64,000 bases of DNA from Pseudolysinimonas sp051954455 (GTDB lineage Bacteria > Actinomycetota > Actinomycetes > Actinomycetales > Microbacteriaceae): contig NZ_JBQCHS010000015.1 of assembly GCF_051954455.1 (NCBI RefSeq), positions 1 to 64,000 on the forward strand, written 5' to 3'. The notes beneath the pieces are model-generated. The model saw only the letters and a program-made list of their open reading frames with translations, searched no databases and was not told the origin of the DNA. The position numbers and the translations under genes are program-made. Shown one piece after another: positions 38,790-47,615 of the stretch (position 1 is its first letter; each line of letters opens with the position of its first letter).

Positions 38790-40628
38790 TCAGTCGTCGC
38801 GCTCGTCGCCGTCGCGACCGAGGTGCAGGGCCCCGCGCACGCGGTCGACCTGCTCCGCGACGAGCGCCTTCGCCGAGTCGGCGACGACGCCGAGCTCGTG
38901 CGGGTCGACCTTGAGCAGCGACTTCGCGGTGTTGATCGCGTACTCCCTCGTGATGTGCGCTGGCAGCGGCGGCACGTTGCGGCTCACGTGCGCGTCCAGC
39001 ACGGTGACGCCGGGGTTCGCGAGCGCGCGGTCGAGCGCGGCGTCGATCTCGTCGTCCGACTCGATGCGGATTCCCGTGAACCCGAGCAGCTCGGCGTAGC
39101 CCGCGTAGTCGATCGACTCGACGTCCTGCGACCCCGGCCACATCGGGTTGCCGTCCTCGGTGCGCATCTCCCACGAGACCTGGCTGAGGTCGTCGTTGTG
39201 CTGCACGAGCACGACGAGCTGCTTGTTGGGCCAGCGGTGCTGGTACTTCTTCACCGTGATGAGCTCGTTCATGCCGAGCATCTGGAACGCGCCGTCGCCG
39301 ATGGTGCAGAAGACCGGCCGGTCGGGGAACGCGAACTTCGCGGCGACCGCGTACGGCATGGCCGCGAGCATGGTCGCGAGCCGGCCGGAGAGGTCGCCGC
39401 GCATGCCCGCGCGGAGCCGGACGTGGTGTCCGTACCAGTCGGCAGTCGTGCCCGCATCCGCCGTCACGATCGCATCGTGCGGGAGGCGCTCGTTGAGCGC
39501 CGCCGTGATGCGCCGCGGGTTCGCGCCGGTATCGAAGGTGAGGGCAGCCTGGCCGGCCATCTCCTCCTCCCATCCCCGCCACTCCTCGGCGATCCGCTCC
39601 TGCCAGGAGAGGTCCTCCTTCTGGCGGAGCATCGGCAGCAGCGCGTCGAGCGTCGCGCCGACGTCGCCCCACAGGTTCAGCTCGGTCGGGAACCGGGTGC
39701 CGAGCTGCTCGGGCTTCAGGTCGACCTGGATGCCGCGGGCCTGCCCGTCCTCCGGCAGGAACTGCGGATAGGGGTAGTTGCTCCCGAGGATGAGCAGGGT
39801 GTCGCAGCGGCGCATCTGGTGGAGGCTCGGCAGCGAGCCGAGGAGACCGACCTGTTGGGTGTGGAACGGCACGTCCGCGGGGATCACGTCCTTGCCGCGG
39901 AGCGCGGTGACGATGCCGGCGCCCGTGAGCCGCGCCGCCTCGAGCACCTGCGCGGTCGCGCCGCGGGCGCCTGCCCCGACGAGGAAGGTGACGCGCTCCC
40001 CTGCGTTCAGGATGTCGGCGGCCTTGCGGATCTCGTCCTCCGGCGGACGCACCCGGGTGGAGGCGGGCGCCTGGCTCGAGCGCGAGTCCCAGAGCTTCAT
40101 CTCCGGGGCGGCCGCGTCCATCGACTGCACGTCGTGCGGGATGATCACGACCGCCGGCTGGAGCCGGAGGCGCGCGGTGCGGAACGCGGTGTCGATGACG
40201 GTCTGCGCCTGGGCGGGGGCGACGATCGTCTGCACGTAACAGGCGACGTCCTGGAACACCCGCTCGAGGTTCGACTCCTGCTGCACGAAGGAGCCGAGGG
40301 CGTCGAGCCCCTGCTGCCCAACGATCGCGACGACCGGCTGGTTGTCCATCTGGGCGTCGTAGAGGCCGTTCAGCAGATGGAAGGCGCCGGGGCTCGAGGT
40401 CGCGATGCAGACCCCGACCTCGCCGGTGAACTTGGCGTGCGCGGTCGCCATCAGCGCGCAGATCTCCTCGTGCGTCGGCCGGACGTACTCCATCCCGTCC
40501 CCAGCGCGGTCGGCCTTGCCGAGCGCCCCGTCGAAGCCGCCGATGCCGTCACCGGGGTAGCCGAAGACGCGGCTGACCCCCTGCTCCCGGATGCGCTGGA
40601 TCAGGACGTCGCTCACCGTGGTGCTCAT
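38790..40628 (-). CDS. thiamin-diphosphate-dependent enzyme, pyruvate oxidase-like
   Basis: A 612-residue ThDP enzyme with all three domains: an N-terminal PYR domain with the activating Glu (RPTHEEICALM, about 54), a central FAD/nucleotide-type domain (LVGAGARGA) and a C-terminal PP domain with CTIGDGAFQM and a late QHN for ThDP/Mg. PoxB-type enzymes decarboxylate pyruvate to acetate; acetolactate synthase is less likely. The ATG at 40628 follows CACGGT by 6 bases. It is divergent from an F420-type oxidoreductase. A stress or stationary-phase role is inferred. Confidence 0.88.
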   Translation of the reverse strand: MSTTVSDVLIQRIREQGVSRVFGYPGDGIGGFDGALGKADRAGDGMEYVRPTHEEICALMATAHAKFTGEVGVCIATSSPGAFHLLNGLYDAQMDNQPVVAIVGQQGLDALGSFVQQESNLERVFQDVACYVQTIVAPAQAQTVIDTAFRTARLRLQPAVVIIPHDVQSMDAAAPEMKLWDSRSSQAPASTRVRPPEDEIRKAADILNAGERVTFLVGAGARGATAQVLEAARLTGAGIVTALRGKDVIPADVPFHTQQVGLLGSLPSLHQMRRCDTLLILGSNYPYPQFLPEDGQARGIQVDLKPEQLGTRFPTELNLWGDVGATLDALLPMLRQKEDLSWQERIAEEWRGWEEEMAGQAALTFDTGANPRRITAALNERLPHDAIVTADAGTTADWYGHHVRLRAGMRGDLSGRLATMLAAMPYAVAAKFAFPDRPVFCTIGDGAFQMLGMNELITVKKYQHRWPNKQLVVLVQHNDDLSQVSWEMRTEDGNPMWPGSQDVESIDYAGYAELLGFTGIRIESDDEIDAALDRALANPGVTVLDAHVSRNVPPLPAHITREYAINTAKSLLKVDPHELGVVADSAKALVAEQVDRVRGALHLGRDGDERDD

Positions 40629-40747
40629 GACTCCACCGTGCGCCTCCACGGGTCGCGCGCGGGCGGGGTCGCGGCCGACGCTCAGCCTGGGCGTCGCTCA
40701 GCCTGGGCGCCAGCCGCGCGCGCGGCGCGCGCCGCCCGTACGACGCG

Positions 40748-40753
40748 CAGGGT
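40748..40753 (+). promoter_or_regulatory. leaderless-register -10 CAGGGT
   Basis: CAGGGT with spacer GGGGGC to the ATG at 40760. The first position departs from TANNNT. Confidence 0.5.
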
Positions 40754-40759
40754 GGGGGC

Positions 40760-41725
40760 ATGACGAACTGGGGCTACACGCTGATGACGGAGCAGAGCGG
40801 ACCGAAGGAGCTCGTGCGCTATGCCGTCGCCGCCGAGGAGAAGGGCTTCGACTTCGAGGTCTCGAGCGACCACTACTCTCCGTGGCTGACGAGCCAGGGC
40901 CACGCGCCCTACGCCTGGTCCGTGCTCGGCGCGGTGGCCCAGGCCACCGAGCGGGTCGAGCTCATGACCTACGTCACCTGCCCGACGGTCCGCTACCACC
41001 CGGCCGTCGTCGCCCAGAAGTCGGCGACCCTGCAGCTCCTGGCCGACGGCCGCTTCACCCTCGGCCTCGGCGCGGGCGAGAACCTCAACGAACACGTCGT
41101 CGGCGAGGGGTGGCCGGCGGTCGACGCCCGGCACGACATGCTCGAGGAGGCGATCGAGATCATCCGTGCGCTTCACACCGGAGACCTCGTCACGTTCGAC
41201 GGAGAGTACTTCCGGGTCGACTCGGCGCGGGTCTGGGACCTGCCGGAGCAGGGCGTGCCGATCGGCGTGGCCGTGTCGGGCGAGAAGTCGGTCGAGGCGT
41301 TCGCGCCGCTCGGCGACCACCTCATCCAGGTGGAGCCGGACAAGGACGTGGTCGACCAGTGGAACGGGGTCCACGAGGGGCCGTCGCGTGTGATCGGCCA
41401 GCTGCCGATCTGCTGGGGACCGGACAAGGACGCCGCGATCGCGCAGGCGCACGACCAGTTCCGCTGGTTCGCGGGCGGATGGTCGGTGAACGCCGACCTG
41501 CCGACGCCCGCCGGCTTCTCGGCGGCGTCGCAGTTCGTGCGGCCCGAGGACGTCGCGGAATCCATCGCCTGCGGACCGGACCTCGATGAGCTCGCGGAGA
41601 GCGCGCGGCCGTTCCTGGAGGCGGGGTTCACCGACATCGCCTTCGTGCAGGTGGGCGACGAGGGACAGGACCGCTTCCTCGCCGAGGCCGCAGGACCGCT
41701 CCTCGAGAAGGTGCGCGCGCTCTAG
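40760..41725 (+). CDS. LLM-class F420-dependent oxidoreductase, G6PDH-like family
   Basis: A 321-residue luciferase-like TIM barrel beginning MTNWGYTLMTEQSGPKELVR, with LLADGRFTLGLGAGENLNEH and the cofactor-site histidine region SSDHYSPW. It resembles TIGR03557, the F420-dependent glucose-6-phosphate dehydrogenase-like family; true FGD activity cannot be told from sequence. It would require F420, whose biosynthesis genes are not in this window. Its stop overlaps the convergent hydrolase stop (CTAG). Confidence 0.9.
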   Translation: MTNWGYTLMTEQSGPKELVRYAVAAEEKGFDFEVSSDHYSPWLTSQGHAPYAWSVLGAVAQATERVELMTYVTCPTVRYHPAVVAQKSATLQLLADGRFTLGLGAGENLNEHVVGEGWPAVDARHDMLEEAIEIIRALHTGDLVTFDGEYFRVDSARVWDLPEQGVPIGVAVSGEKSVEAFAPLGDHLIQVEPDKDVVDQWNGVHEGPSRVIGQLPICWGPDKDAAIAQAHDQFRWFAGGWSVNADLPTPAGFSAASQFVRPEDVAESIACGPDLDELAESARPFLEAGFTDIAFVQVGDEGQDRFLAEAAGPLLEKVRAL

Positions 41726-42471
41726 CGCGATCGCGGGTCGAGGAGGTCGAGGGCGATCCGCCATGCCTCGGCGAGACCCGGGAGCCCGCCCGTCGTGAGA
41801 GGGTGCACGTTCGGCCGGTGCAGGTGCCGTCGCCACCACGCGGTGCCGGGGTCGCCCGGCACCGCGATCAGGTCGGTCGCCGCGTGGGCCTGCTGCACCT
41901 GGCGGCCCCAGCCGGCGTCGGCGAGCAGGAGGTGGTCGGCCGCCTCGCCCGCGCTGCCCGCCTCATCGAGGGCGACCTCCTGGCGCGACGCCTCGCCGGT
42001 CATCGGATCGGTCGCGTCGAGGTCGCGGAACGACGGGTCGTCGAGCTCCTCGCTGCGCCGCAGCGGCGCGGCCGGCTGCACGACCACGAGCCGCGGCACC
42101 GCGGGATTCGCCGCCGCGATCGCCGCCGCGTAGAAGGCGCCGTAGCCGATCCCGACGACGCCGGCGAGGTCCGTCTCCACCCCGGTCGCATGCTCGGAGG
42201 TGGGGTCGAGGCGCGCGAGGTAGTCGTCCACGTCGTCGACCCACTGCTCCAGGTGGGGTTCGCCCTCGTAGGCGTCGGACCCGCCGTAGCCGGGCCGGTC
42301 GATGCCGACGATGTGCAGTCGGGAGTTCGCGCTCGCGATCGGGTCGGGGTCGACCGATCCGGATCCGGGCGCGCTGTGGCAGAGCAGGACGACGCGGGAG
42401 GACGCGGGCTCGCCGAGTCCGCTGATGCCCAGACGGCGCCCGGATGCCACCTCGAATGTCATGTGGGTCAT
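41722..42471 (-). CDS. alpha/beta-hydrolase-fold protein with degenerate nucleophile elbow
   Basis: A 249-residue alpha/beta-hydrolase. It has an oxyanion-region CHSAPGSGS and GIDRPGYGGSD, but the expected G-x-S-x-G elbow reads GIGYG (107-111), so the nucleophile Ser is Gly109. The family His lies near the C-terminus (VHPLTTGG). It is probably non-hydrolytic, or a ligand-binding or lyase-type member. The ATG at 42471 follows CAGCGT by 6 bases. Substrate unknown. Confidence 0.8.
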   Translation of the reverse strand: MTHMTFEVASGRRLGISGLGEPASSRVVLLCHSAPGSGSVDPDPIASANSRLHIVGIDRPGYGGSDAYEGEPHLEQWVDDVDDYLARLDPTSEHATGVETDLAGVVGIGYGAFYAAAIAAANPAVPRLVVVQPAAPLRRSEELDDPSFRDLDATDPMTGEASRQEVALDEAGSAGEAADHLLLADAGWGRQVQQAHAATDLIAVPGDPGTAWWRRHLHRPNVHPLTTGGLPGLAEAWRIALDLLDPRSR

Positions 42472-42569
42472 GACTCCACGCTGGTCGGCTTCCGACGATC
42501 CGGCGAGTCTCCCAGGCTGGCGCGCAGGTTCGTCGAGGGCCTCCCCGGCGAGCGCCCGACGCGGCTGTC

Positions 42570-42575
42570 TACGAT
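42570..42575 (+). promoter_or_regulatory. leaderless -10 TACGAT for sufS
   Basis: TACGAT with spacer CGAGCG to the GTG at 42582. Confidence 0.7.
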
Positions 42576-42581
42576 CGAGCG

Positions 42582-43859
42582 GTGACCCCGATCACGTCCG
42601 CACGCGCCCTCGACGCCGACGAGATCGCGGCGCTGCGCCGCGACTTCCCGATCCTCGCGACCGAGATGAACGGGCATCCCCTCGCCTACCTCGACGCGGC
42701 GGCGACCTCGCAGCGGCCGAGCGTCGTCCTCGACGCGGAGGTCGAGTTCCTCGAGACCGGCAACGCCGCCGTGCACCGCGGCGCGCACGCGCTCGCGGCG
42801 ACGGCGACCGAGCGGTTCGAGGACGCCCGAGCGACCCTCGCGTCCTTCATCGGCGCGGCGGAGGACGAGATCGTCTGGACCTCGGGGGCGACCGCGGCGG
42901 CCAACCTCCTCGCCTACGCCATGGCCGACGCCTCGCCGGGCACCCGGTTCGCGCTCGGGCCGGGCGACGAGATCGTCGCGACCGAGGCCGAGCATCACGC
43001 CAACCTCATCCCCTGGCAGGAGCTCGCCCGCCGGACCGGGGCCGCCTTCCGCTACATCCCCGTCGACGACCGCGGCGCGCTCGATCTCTCCCGCCTCGAC
43101 GAGATCATCACCCCCCGCACTCGGGTGCTCGCCGTCGCGCACGTGTCGAACGTGCTCGGCACCATCGCGCCGGTGGCGGAGCTGGTCGAGGCCGCCCACC
43201 GGGTCGGAGCGGTCGTCGTGCTCGACGCCTGCCAGTCGGTCCCGCACCTGCCGATCGACGTGGCGGCGCTCGGCGCCGACTTCCTCTTCTTCTCCGGCCA
43301 CAAGATGCTCGGACCGACCGGCGTCGGCGTGCTCTGGGGGCGCCGTGAACTGCTGGCCGAGCTGCCGCCCTTCCTGACAGGCGGATCGATGATCACGACG
43401 GTCACGATGGAGCGCGCCGAGTTCCTGCCGCCGCCGCAGCGCTTCGAGGCCGGCACGCAGCCCGTCTCGCAGGCGATCGCGCTGGCCGCCGCCGCCGACT
43501 ACCTGCGGACCGTCGGCCTCGACCGCATCGCCGCGCACGAGCACGAGCTCGGGGCCGACATGGTCGAGCGGCTGGGGGCGATCGACGGCGTGACGGTCGT
43601 CGCCGCGGGATCGGGCGCGCCGCGGACCGGCATCGCCGCCTTCACGGTCGAGGGCGTCCACGCCCACGACGTCGGGCAGTTCCTCGACGACCGGGGCGTC
43701 GCCGTGCGGGTCGGGCACCACTGCGCGCAGCCGCTCCATCGCCGGCTCGGGGTCACCGCGACCACCCGCGCGAGCGTCGCGCTGCACACCACGCGCGACG
43801 AGGTCGACCGGCTCGTCGCCGGGGTCGCCGACGCGGTCGCGTTCTTCGGGAGGGCCTGA
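42582..43859 (+). CDS. sufS: SufS-type cysteine desulfurase
   Basis: A 425-residue class V PLP enzyme that takes sulfur from cysteine as a persulfide. The PLP Lys241 lies in FSGHKMLGPTG, upstream EAEHHANLIPW contains the PLP-stacking His, and the persulfide Cys381 is in RVGHHCAQPLH, the group II (SufS) pattern. The GTG at 42582 is fixed by the TACGAT -10. It is followed by sufU with 1-bp overlap, but sufBCD are not in the window, so this pair is separate from a full Suf operon. Confidence 0.93.
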   Translation: MTPITSARALDADEIAALRRDFPILATEMNGHPLAYLDAAATSQRPSVVLDAEVEFLETGNAAVHRGAHALAATATERFEDARATLASFIGAAEDEIVWTSGATAAANLLAYAMADASPGTRFALGPGDEIVATEAEHHANLIPWQELARRTGAAFRYIPVDDRGALDLSRLDEIITPRTRVLAVAHVSNVLGTIAPVAELVEAAHRVGAVVVLDACQSVPHLPIDVAALGADFLFFSGHKMLGPTGVGVLWGRRELLAELPPFLTGGSMITTVTMERAEFLPPPQRFEAGTQPVSQAIALAAAADYLRTVGLDRIAAHEHELGADMVERLGAIDGVTVVAAGSGAPRTGIAAFTVEGVHAHDVGQFLDDRGVAVRVGHHCAQPLHRRLGVTATTRASVALHTTRDEVDRLVAGVADAVAFFGRA

Positions 43860-44299
43860 TGTCGAGCGAGCTGGAGCAGCTGTACCAGGAGGTCATCCTC
43901 GACCACGCGAAGCGCCCGCACGGCCGGGGCCTCCGAGGCGGCACGCCGGCGAGCTCCCACCAGGTGAACACGACCTGCGGCGACGAGGTGACGTTCGAGC
44001 TGCACCTCGACGACGAGGGGCGGATCGTCGACGGGCGGTGGGAGGGCCACGGCTGTGCGATCTCGCAGGCCTCGGCGTCGCTGCTCAGCGTCGTCGTCCT
44101 GGGCCTCGACGCGGAGGAACTGCGCTCCCGGATCGACGGATTCCGCACCGCCCTGCGCTCGCGCGGTGCGATCGCACCCGACGAGGCCCTGGTCGGCGAC
44201 GCCGCGGTGCTGGCGGGGGTCGCGCGCTATCCGGCGCGGGTGAAGTGCGCGATGCTCGCCTGGGTCGCCGCGGAGGACGCGCTCGTCAAGGCCGGATGA
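43859..44299 (+). CDS. sufU: SufU zinc-dependent sulfur acceptor
   Basis: A 146-residue IscU-fold protein that takes persulfide sulfur from SufS. The zinc ligands are Cys40 and Asp42 (TTCGDEV), Cys66 (GHGCAIS) and Cys130 (VKCAMLAW). The SufU-type insertion near residues 85-110 is present. The start overlaps the sufS stop by 1 bp (TGATG). Confidence 0.94.
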   Translation: MSSELEQLYQEVILDHAKRPHGRGLRGGTPASSHQVNTTCGDEVTFELHLDDEGRIVDGRWEGHGCAISQASASLLSVVVLGLDAEELRSRIDGFRTALRSRGAIAPDEALVGDAAVLAGVARYPARVKCAMLAWVAAEDALVKAG

Positions 44300-44358
44300 C
44301 CGGGCGTCGCCTGAACACCGGCCCGCCGCTCCCCGCGATGGCTCTAGCGTCGGCTGCC

Positions 44359-44589
44359 ATGACGAGTGAGCACGACCGCACCGCCGAGTTGATCGACGGA
44401 CCGGCGGCCGGCACGACCCGGCCGATCCGGCTGGACGAGGCGCACGTGCCGCCGGCGACGATCGACGTCGAGCTCGACGACGGCGAGCACGTGGCCTACA
44501 TCTACTTCGGGCGTCCCGGCGAGCACGACGTCGCCGCCTACGCCTACGGCTGGGACCGGCAGGATCCGGACCCCGAGCCGGTCGCCTAG
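44359..44589 (+). CDS. small hypothetical protein
   Basis: A 76-residue acidic soluble protein reading TAELIDGPAAGTTRPIRLDE and ending YIYFGRPGEHDVAAYAYGWD-type aromatic residues. It looks like a small beta-rich, probably phage- or capsid-unrelated housekeeping protein; no family is recognised. The ATG at 44359 follows TAGCGT by 8 bases; an upstream ATG at 44296 overlapping the sufU stop is a longer alternative. It is convergent with the next gene, with shared CTAG stops. Confidence 0.6.
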   Translation: MTSEHDRTAELIDGPAAGTTRPIRLDEAHVPPATIDVELDDGEHVAYIYFGRPGEHDVAAYAYGWDRQDPDPEPVA

Positions 44590-45590
44590 GACCGCAGGCT
44601 GGGCGAGGCGCCCTCGCCGGCCTCGTCGGCCATGCCGTCGAGCAGCTCGATGATCGCGTCGCGAGCATCGACGGTCGGCTCCCAGTCGAGCTCCTCGCGG
44701 GCGCGTGCGGTCGACATCGTCGGGACCTCGAGCGCGAGGTCGAGCCAGCCGGGTGCGGTCGGCTGGAGGCGCAGGTGCCAGCTGAGCGCGACGAGCGCGC
44801 GCAGCCACGACGCCGGGACGGGGAGCCAGCGTCCGCCGAACAGGCGCGCGACGCCGCGGGGCGCGATCACGGGATCGGCGGCCAGGTTGAACGCGCCGCC
44901 CGGCACCCGGTCGACGATGCGCGCGATCCCGTCGGCGAGGTCGTCGGCGTGGATCGCCTGCAGCCAGAGCCGCGGCGGCAGCGGCACGATCGGGAGCCGG
45001 AGGCGGCCGATCAGACGCGGCGGGATCCGCCCGAGGAAGAGGCGCGCGACCTCGGAGGCGGCCGCCCTCTGGAAGACGAGGGCGGGCCGCACGCGCGTGA
45101 CGGTGAGCTCCGGGTGCTCGTCCTCCACGCGGTCGAGGAGCCGCTCGACCGCGGCCTTGTGCCGCGCGTACGACGAGGTGTGGATCCCGCCCGTCGGCCA
45201 GCTCTCGTCGACCGCGGCGTCCTTCGGACCGGGGCTGTAGGCGCCGACCGAGGAGACGACGATCGCGTGCGGCACGCCGGTCGCGGCCACGGCCTCGAGA
45301 ACCCGCCGGGCGCCGTCGACGTTGGTGCGGCGCATCGTGCGCTCGCGGTGCCCGGGCTGCAGCATCCAGGCGAGGTGGACGACGGCGTCGGCGTCGCGGA
45401 GCACCGGTGCCAGCGACCGGACGGCGCGGTCGCGCGACAGGTCGACCTCGTGCCACGCGACGCCGGCGTAGACCCCGGTCGGCTCGGGCGCCCGGCGGGA
45501 GACGCCGACGAGGTCGTGGCCGTCGGCGGCCAGGCGGGCGAGGATCGCGCGGCCGAGATTGCCGGACGCTCCCGTGACGACGATGCGCAT
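44586..45590 (-). CDS. NAD-dependent epimerase/dehydratase (extended SDR)
   Basis: A 334-residue extended SDR with the NAD motif GASGNLGRAIL, the VSSVGAYSPGP strand, and the YxxxK pair in SSYARHKAAVERLL. The C-terminal half has HADDLADGIARIV. It probably acts on a nucleotide sugar or sterol-like substrate. The ATG at 45590 follows TAGCGT by 6 bases. It lies 59 bp downstream of the glycosyltransferase cassette but has its own promoter. Confidence 0.9.
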   Translation of the reverse strand: MRIVVTGASGNLGRAILARLAADGHDLVGVSRRAPEPTGVYAGVAWHEVDLSRDRAVRSLAPVLRDADAVVHLAWMLQPGHRERTMRRTNVDGARRVLEAVAATGVPHAIVVSSVGAYSPGPKDAAVDESWPTGGIHTSSYARHKAAVERLLDRVEDEHPELTVTRVRPALVFQRAAASEVARLFLGRIPPRLIGRLRLPIVPLPPRLWLQAIHADDLADGIARIVDRVPGGAFNLAADPVIAPRGVARLFGGRWLPVPASWLRALVALSWHLRLQPTAPGWLDLALEVPTMSTARAREELDWEPTVDARDAIIELLDGMADEAGEGASPSLRS

Positions 45591-45596
45591 GCCGCC

Positions 45597-45602
45597 ACGC
45601 TA
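45597..45602 (-). promoter_or_regulatory. leaderless -10 TAGCGT for the epimerase gene
   Basis: Minus-strand TAGCGT, spacer GGCGGC, then the ATG at 45590. Confidence 0.7.
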
Positions 45603-45648
45603 GGCGCGCGCGGGCCGCCGCGGGGCGTCCCTCCGCGAACATGCAGGC

Positions 45649-46344
45649 TCAGCCGGCGGCGGCGGCGTCCTCCTCGCTGGCGGCCGCGAGCGGCAGCAGC
45701 TGCTCCCGCAGGTAGCCCGCGTAGCCGCCGTCGGTCCGGCCGATGCGACGGCCCGAGGTGACGACCTCCGCCGCGTCGGTCTCGAGGATCGCGGCGAAGG
45801 GGCGCATCCGCTCCACGAGGTCCACGTCCTCGTGCTCGCGGAGCGAGCGGTAGCCGCCGGCGCGCAGGTAGGCGCTCGCCCGGGTGCCGAGGTTCGCGCC
45901 GTGCACGTGCCCGATCGCCTGACCCTGCGCGTGGGTCGCGAGCCAGGCGCGCACCTGGGCCCCGGAGAGGTCGGCGAAGCGCGGGCGCACGGTGCCGATC
46001 ACCACGTCGGCGCCGAGCTCGGCCATCCGCAGCTGCTCGACCAGCCAGTCCGGCGGCACCTCCGAGTCGGCGTCGGTGTGCGCGAGCCAATCGGCGCCGG
46101 CCGCCAGCGCGCGCTCGGCACCGGCGGCGCGGGCCGCGCCGACGCTCGCGGCTGGCAGGTCGAGGACCTCCACGCCGAGGGACCGCGCGACGCGCACGGT
46201 GCCGTCCGTGCACCCGTCCGCGGCCACGACGACGTGCACCGGGACCGCGATCCCGGCCGCCGCATCCGCGATCGACCGGAGCGCGGCGCCGATCAGCTGC
46301 TCCTCGTCGCGGGCGGGGACGACGACGCCGATCCGGGCGATCAC
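45649..46344 (-). CDS. family 2 glycosyltransferase
   Basis: A 231-residue soluble GT-A glycosyltransferase. It has the nucleotide-sugar motif VVPARDEEQLIGAAL, the VVAADGCTDGT strand and the metal-binding DADSE (91-95). There is no membrane span, and it is shorter than polysaccharide synthases. The GTG at 46344 overlaps the PIG-L/methyltransferase stop by 4 bp. It is the last gene of a three-gene cassette; the acceptor is unknown. Confidence 0.9.
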   Translation of the reverse strand: MIARIGVVVPARDEEQLIGAALRSIADAAAGIAVPVHVVVAADGCTDGTVRVARSLGVEVLDLPAASVGAARAAGAERALAAGADWLAHTDADSEVPPDWLVEQLRMAELGADVVIGTVRPRFADLSGAQVRAWLATHAQGQAIGHVHGANLGTRASAYLRAGGYRSLREHEDVDLVERMRPFAAILETDAAEVVTSGRRIGRTDGGYAGYLREQLLPLAAASEEDAAAAG

Positions 46345-47615
46345 GCGAGCCCCGCCCGCTCGGCGACCGAGCGCGGGTCGCGGCCGACGACGTCGATGAG
46401 GAGGTCGCGTTCGACGTGCGACGCGATCGGCGCGAGGTCGAGCGCCCGGAGCTCCGCGTGCACCTCGTCGCCGGTCAGCGGGTAGTCGCGCACCGGGTGG
46501 CGCCAGTGGCAGGCGACGATGACGCCGTCGCGGGTGAGCGCGTCGCGCACGCGGGCCAGCAGGCGCCGGAGCGGATCGCGGGTGAGGTAGTAGCCGACCT
46601 CCGACACGACGACGACGTCGAAGGACCCGCCCGGGATCCCGTCGCGGAGGTCGTGCCGGGCGAAGCGGGCGCGGTCGCCGACCCGCGCCCGGGCCCGATC
46701 GAGCGCCGCCTCGGAGATGTCGACGGCGAGGAGGTCGTCGACCCGGTCCGCGAGCCCGTCGGTGAGGACACCGATCGAGCACCCCAGCTCGAGCCCGGTC
46801 GCGTAGCGCTCGGCCGGCAGGCTGGCCAGGGTGAGGTCGCGCTTGCGGCGCTCGTACCATCGGGTCTCGAAGCCCCACGGGTCGTCGCGCCGCGCGTACA
46901 GGGCGTCGAAGTAGGCGCCCGGCAGCGCATCGACCGCGAGGACGTCCTGGTCGCGGAGGAAGTGGGCGAGCAGCTCGGGCCGGAGGAGCGGATCCTCCCC
47001 CGCGGTCTGCGAGACGTACCGGTCGAGCGCCTCCCGCTTCGCGCCCGCGTCGCCGGCGACGCGCACGAGGCGCGGCCACGGCACGCGCTCGTCGTCCGGC
47101 GCCGCCCAGTGCCACATCCAGATCGGATAGGCGGCGGTCGCCCGGTCGGCGGCGACCTCCGCGACGAGCTCGCCGACCACGCGGTGATCGTGGTGCCCGT
47201 CGCCCGCCCACGGCGCGAGCACGAGCCAGTCGCGCGGGGTCCCGGCGACGAGCGCCTCCAGGTCGGCGCGGAGTTCGTCGCGGTGGGCACCCGTGGCGGC
47301 GTCGGGGTGATCCCAGGCCGTGACGCGTGCCTCGGGTGCGAGCACCCGGAGCGCGGCGTGCAGCTCGGTACGGCGGGTCGCGATCGTCGCGCGGTCGCCG
47401 TCGGGGGCCCCGCCCGTCGCCACGACGACGTGGACGGGTCGACCGCTCGCGGCCATCGCCCGGATCGCGCCGCCCGCGCCGAGGGTCTCGTCGTCCGGGT
47501 GCGCGGCGACGACGAGCAGCCCCGCGAAGCGCCCGAGGTCGAACTCCGGGAGCCCGCCGATGCCCGCGTCCCACGCTGCGGCGGGCGTTCCGGCCTGACG
47601 CGCGTCGAAGGTCAC
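46341..47615 (-). CDS. PIG-L deacetylase / SAM-methyltransferase fusion
   Basis: A 424-residue bifunctional protein. The N-terminal PIG-L (LmbE) zinc deacetylase domain (about 1-215) has AAHPDDETLGAGG (His39, Asp41, Asp42) and the third ligand in GDGHHDHR. The C-terminal class I methyltransferase domain (about 245-424) has GLELGCSIGVLTDGLA and VVVSEVGYYLTRDP. It might deacetylate an N-acetyl sugar and then methylate it or its lipid. The GTG at 47615 overlaps the acyl-CoA-dehydrogenase-like stop by 4 bp. Its substrate is presumably shared with the glycosyltransferase. Confidence 0.88.
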   Translation of the reverse strand: MTFDARQAGTPAAAWDAGIGGLPEFDLGRFAGLLVVAAHPDDETLGAGGAIRAMAASGRPVHVVVATGGAPDGDRATIATRRTELHAALRVLAPEARVTAWDHPDAATGAHRDELRADLEALVAGTPRDWLVLAPWAGDGHHDHRVVGELVAEVAADRATAAYPIWMWHWAAPDDERVPWPRLVRVAGDAGAKREALDRYVSQTAGEDPLLRPELLAHFLRDQDVLAVDALPGAYFDALYARRDDPWGFETRWYERRKRDLTLASLPAERYATGLELGCSIGVLTDGLADRVDDLLAVDISEAALDRARARVGDRARFARHDLRDGIPGGSFDVVVVSEVGYYLTRDPLRRLLARVRDALTRDGVIVACHWRHPVRDYPLTGDEVHAELRALDLAPIASHVERDLLIDVVGRDPRSVAERAGLA

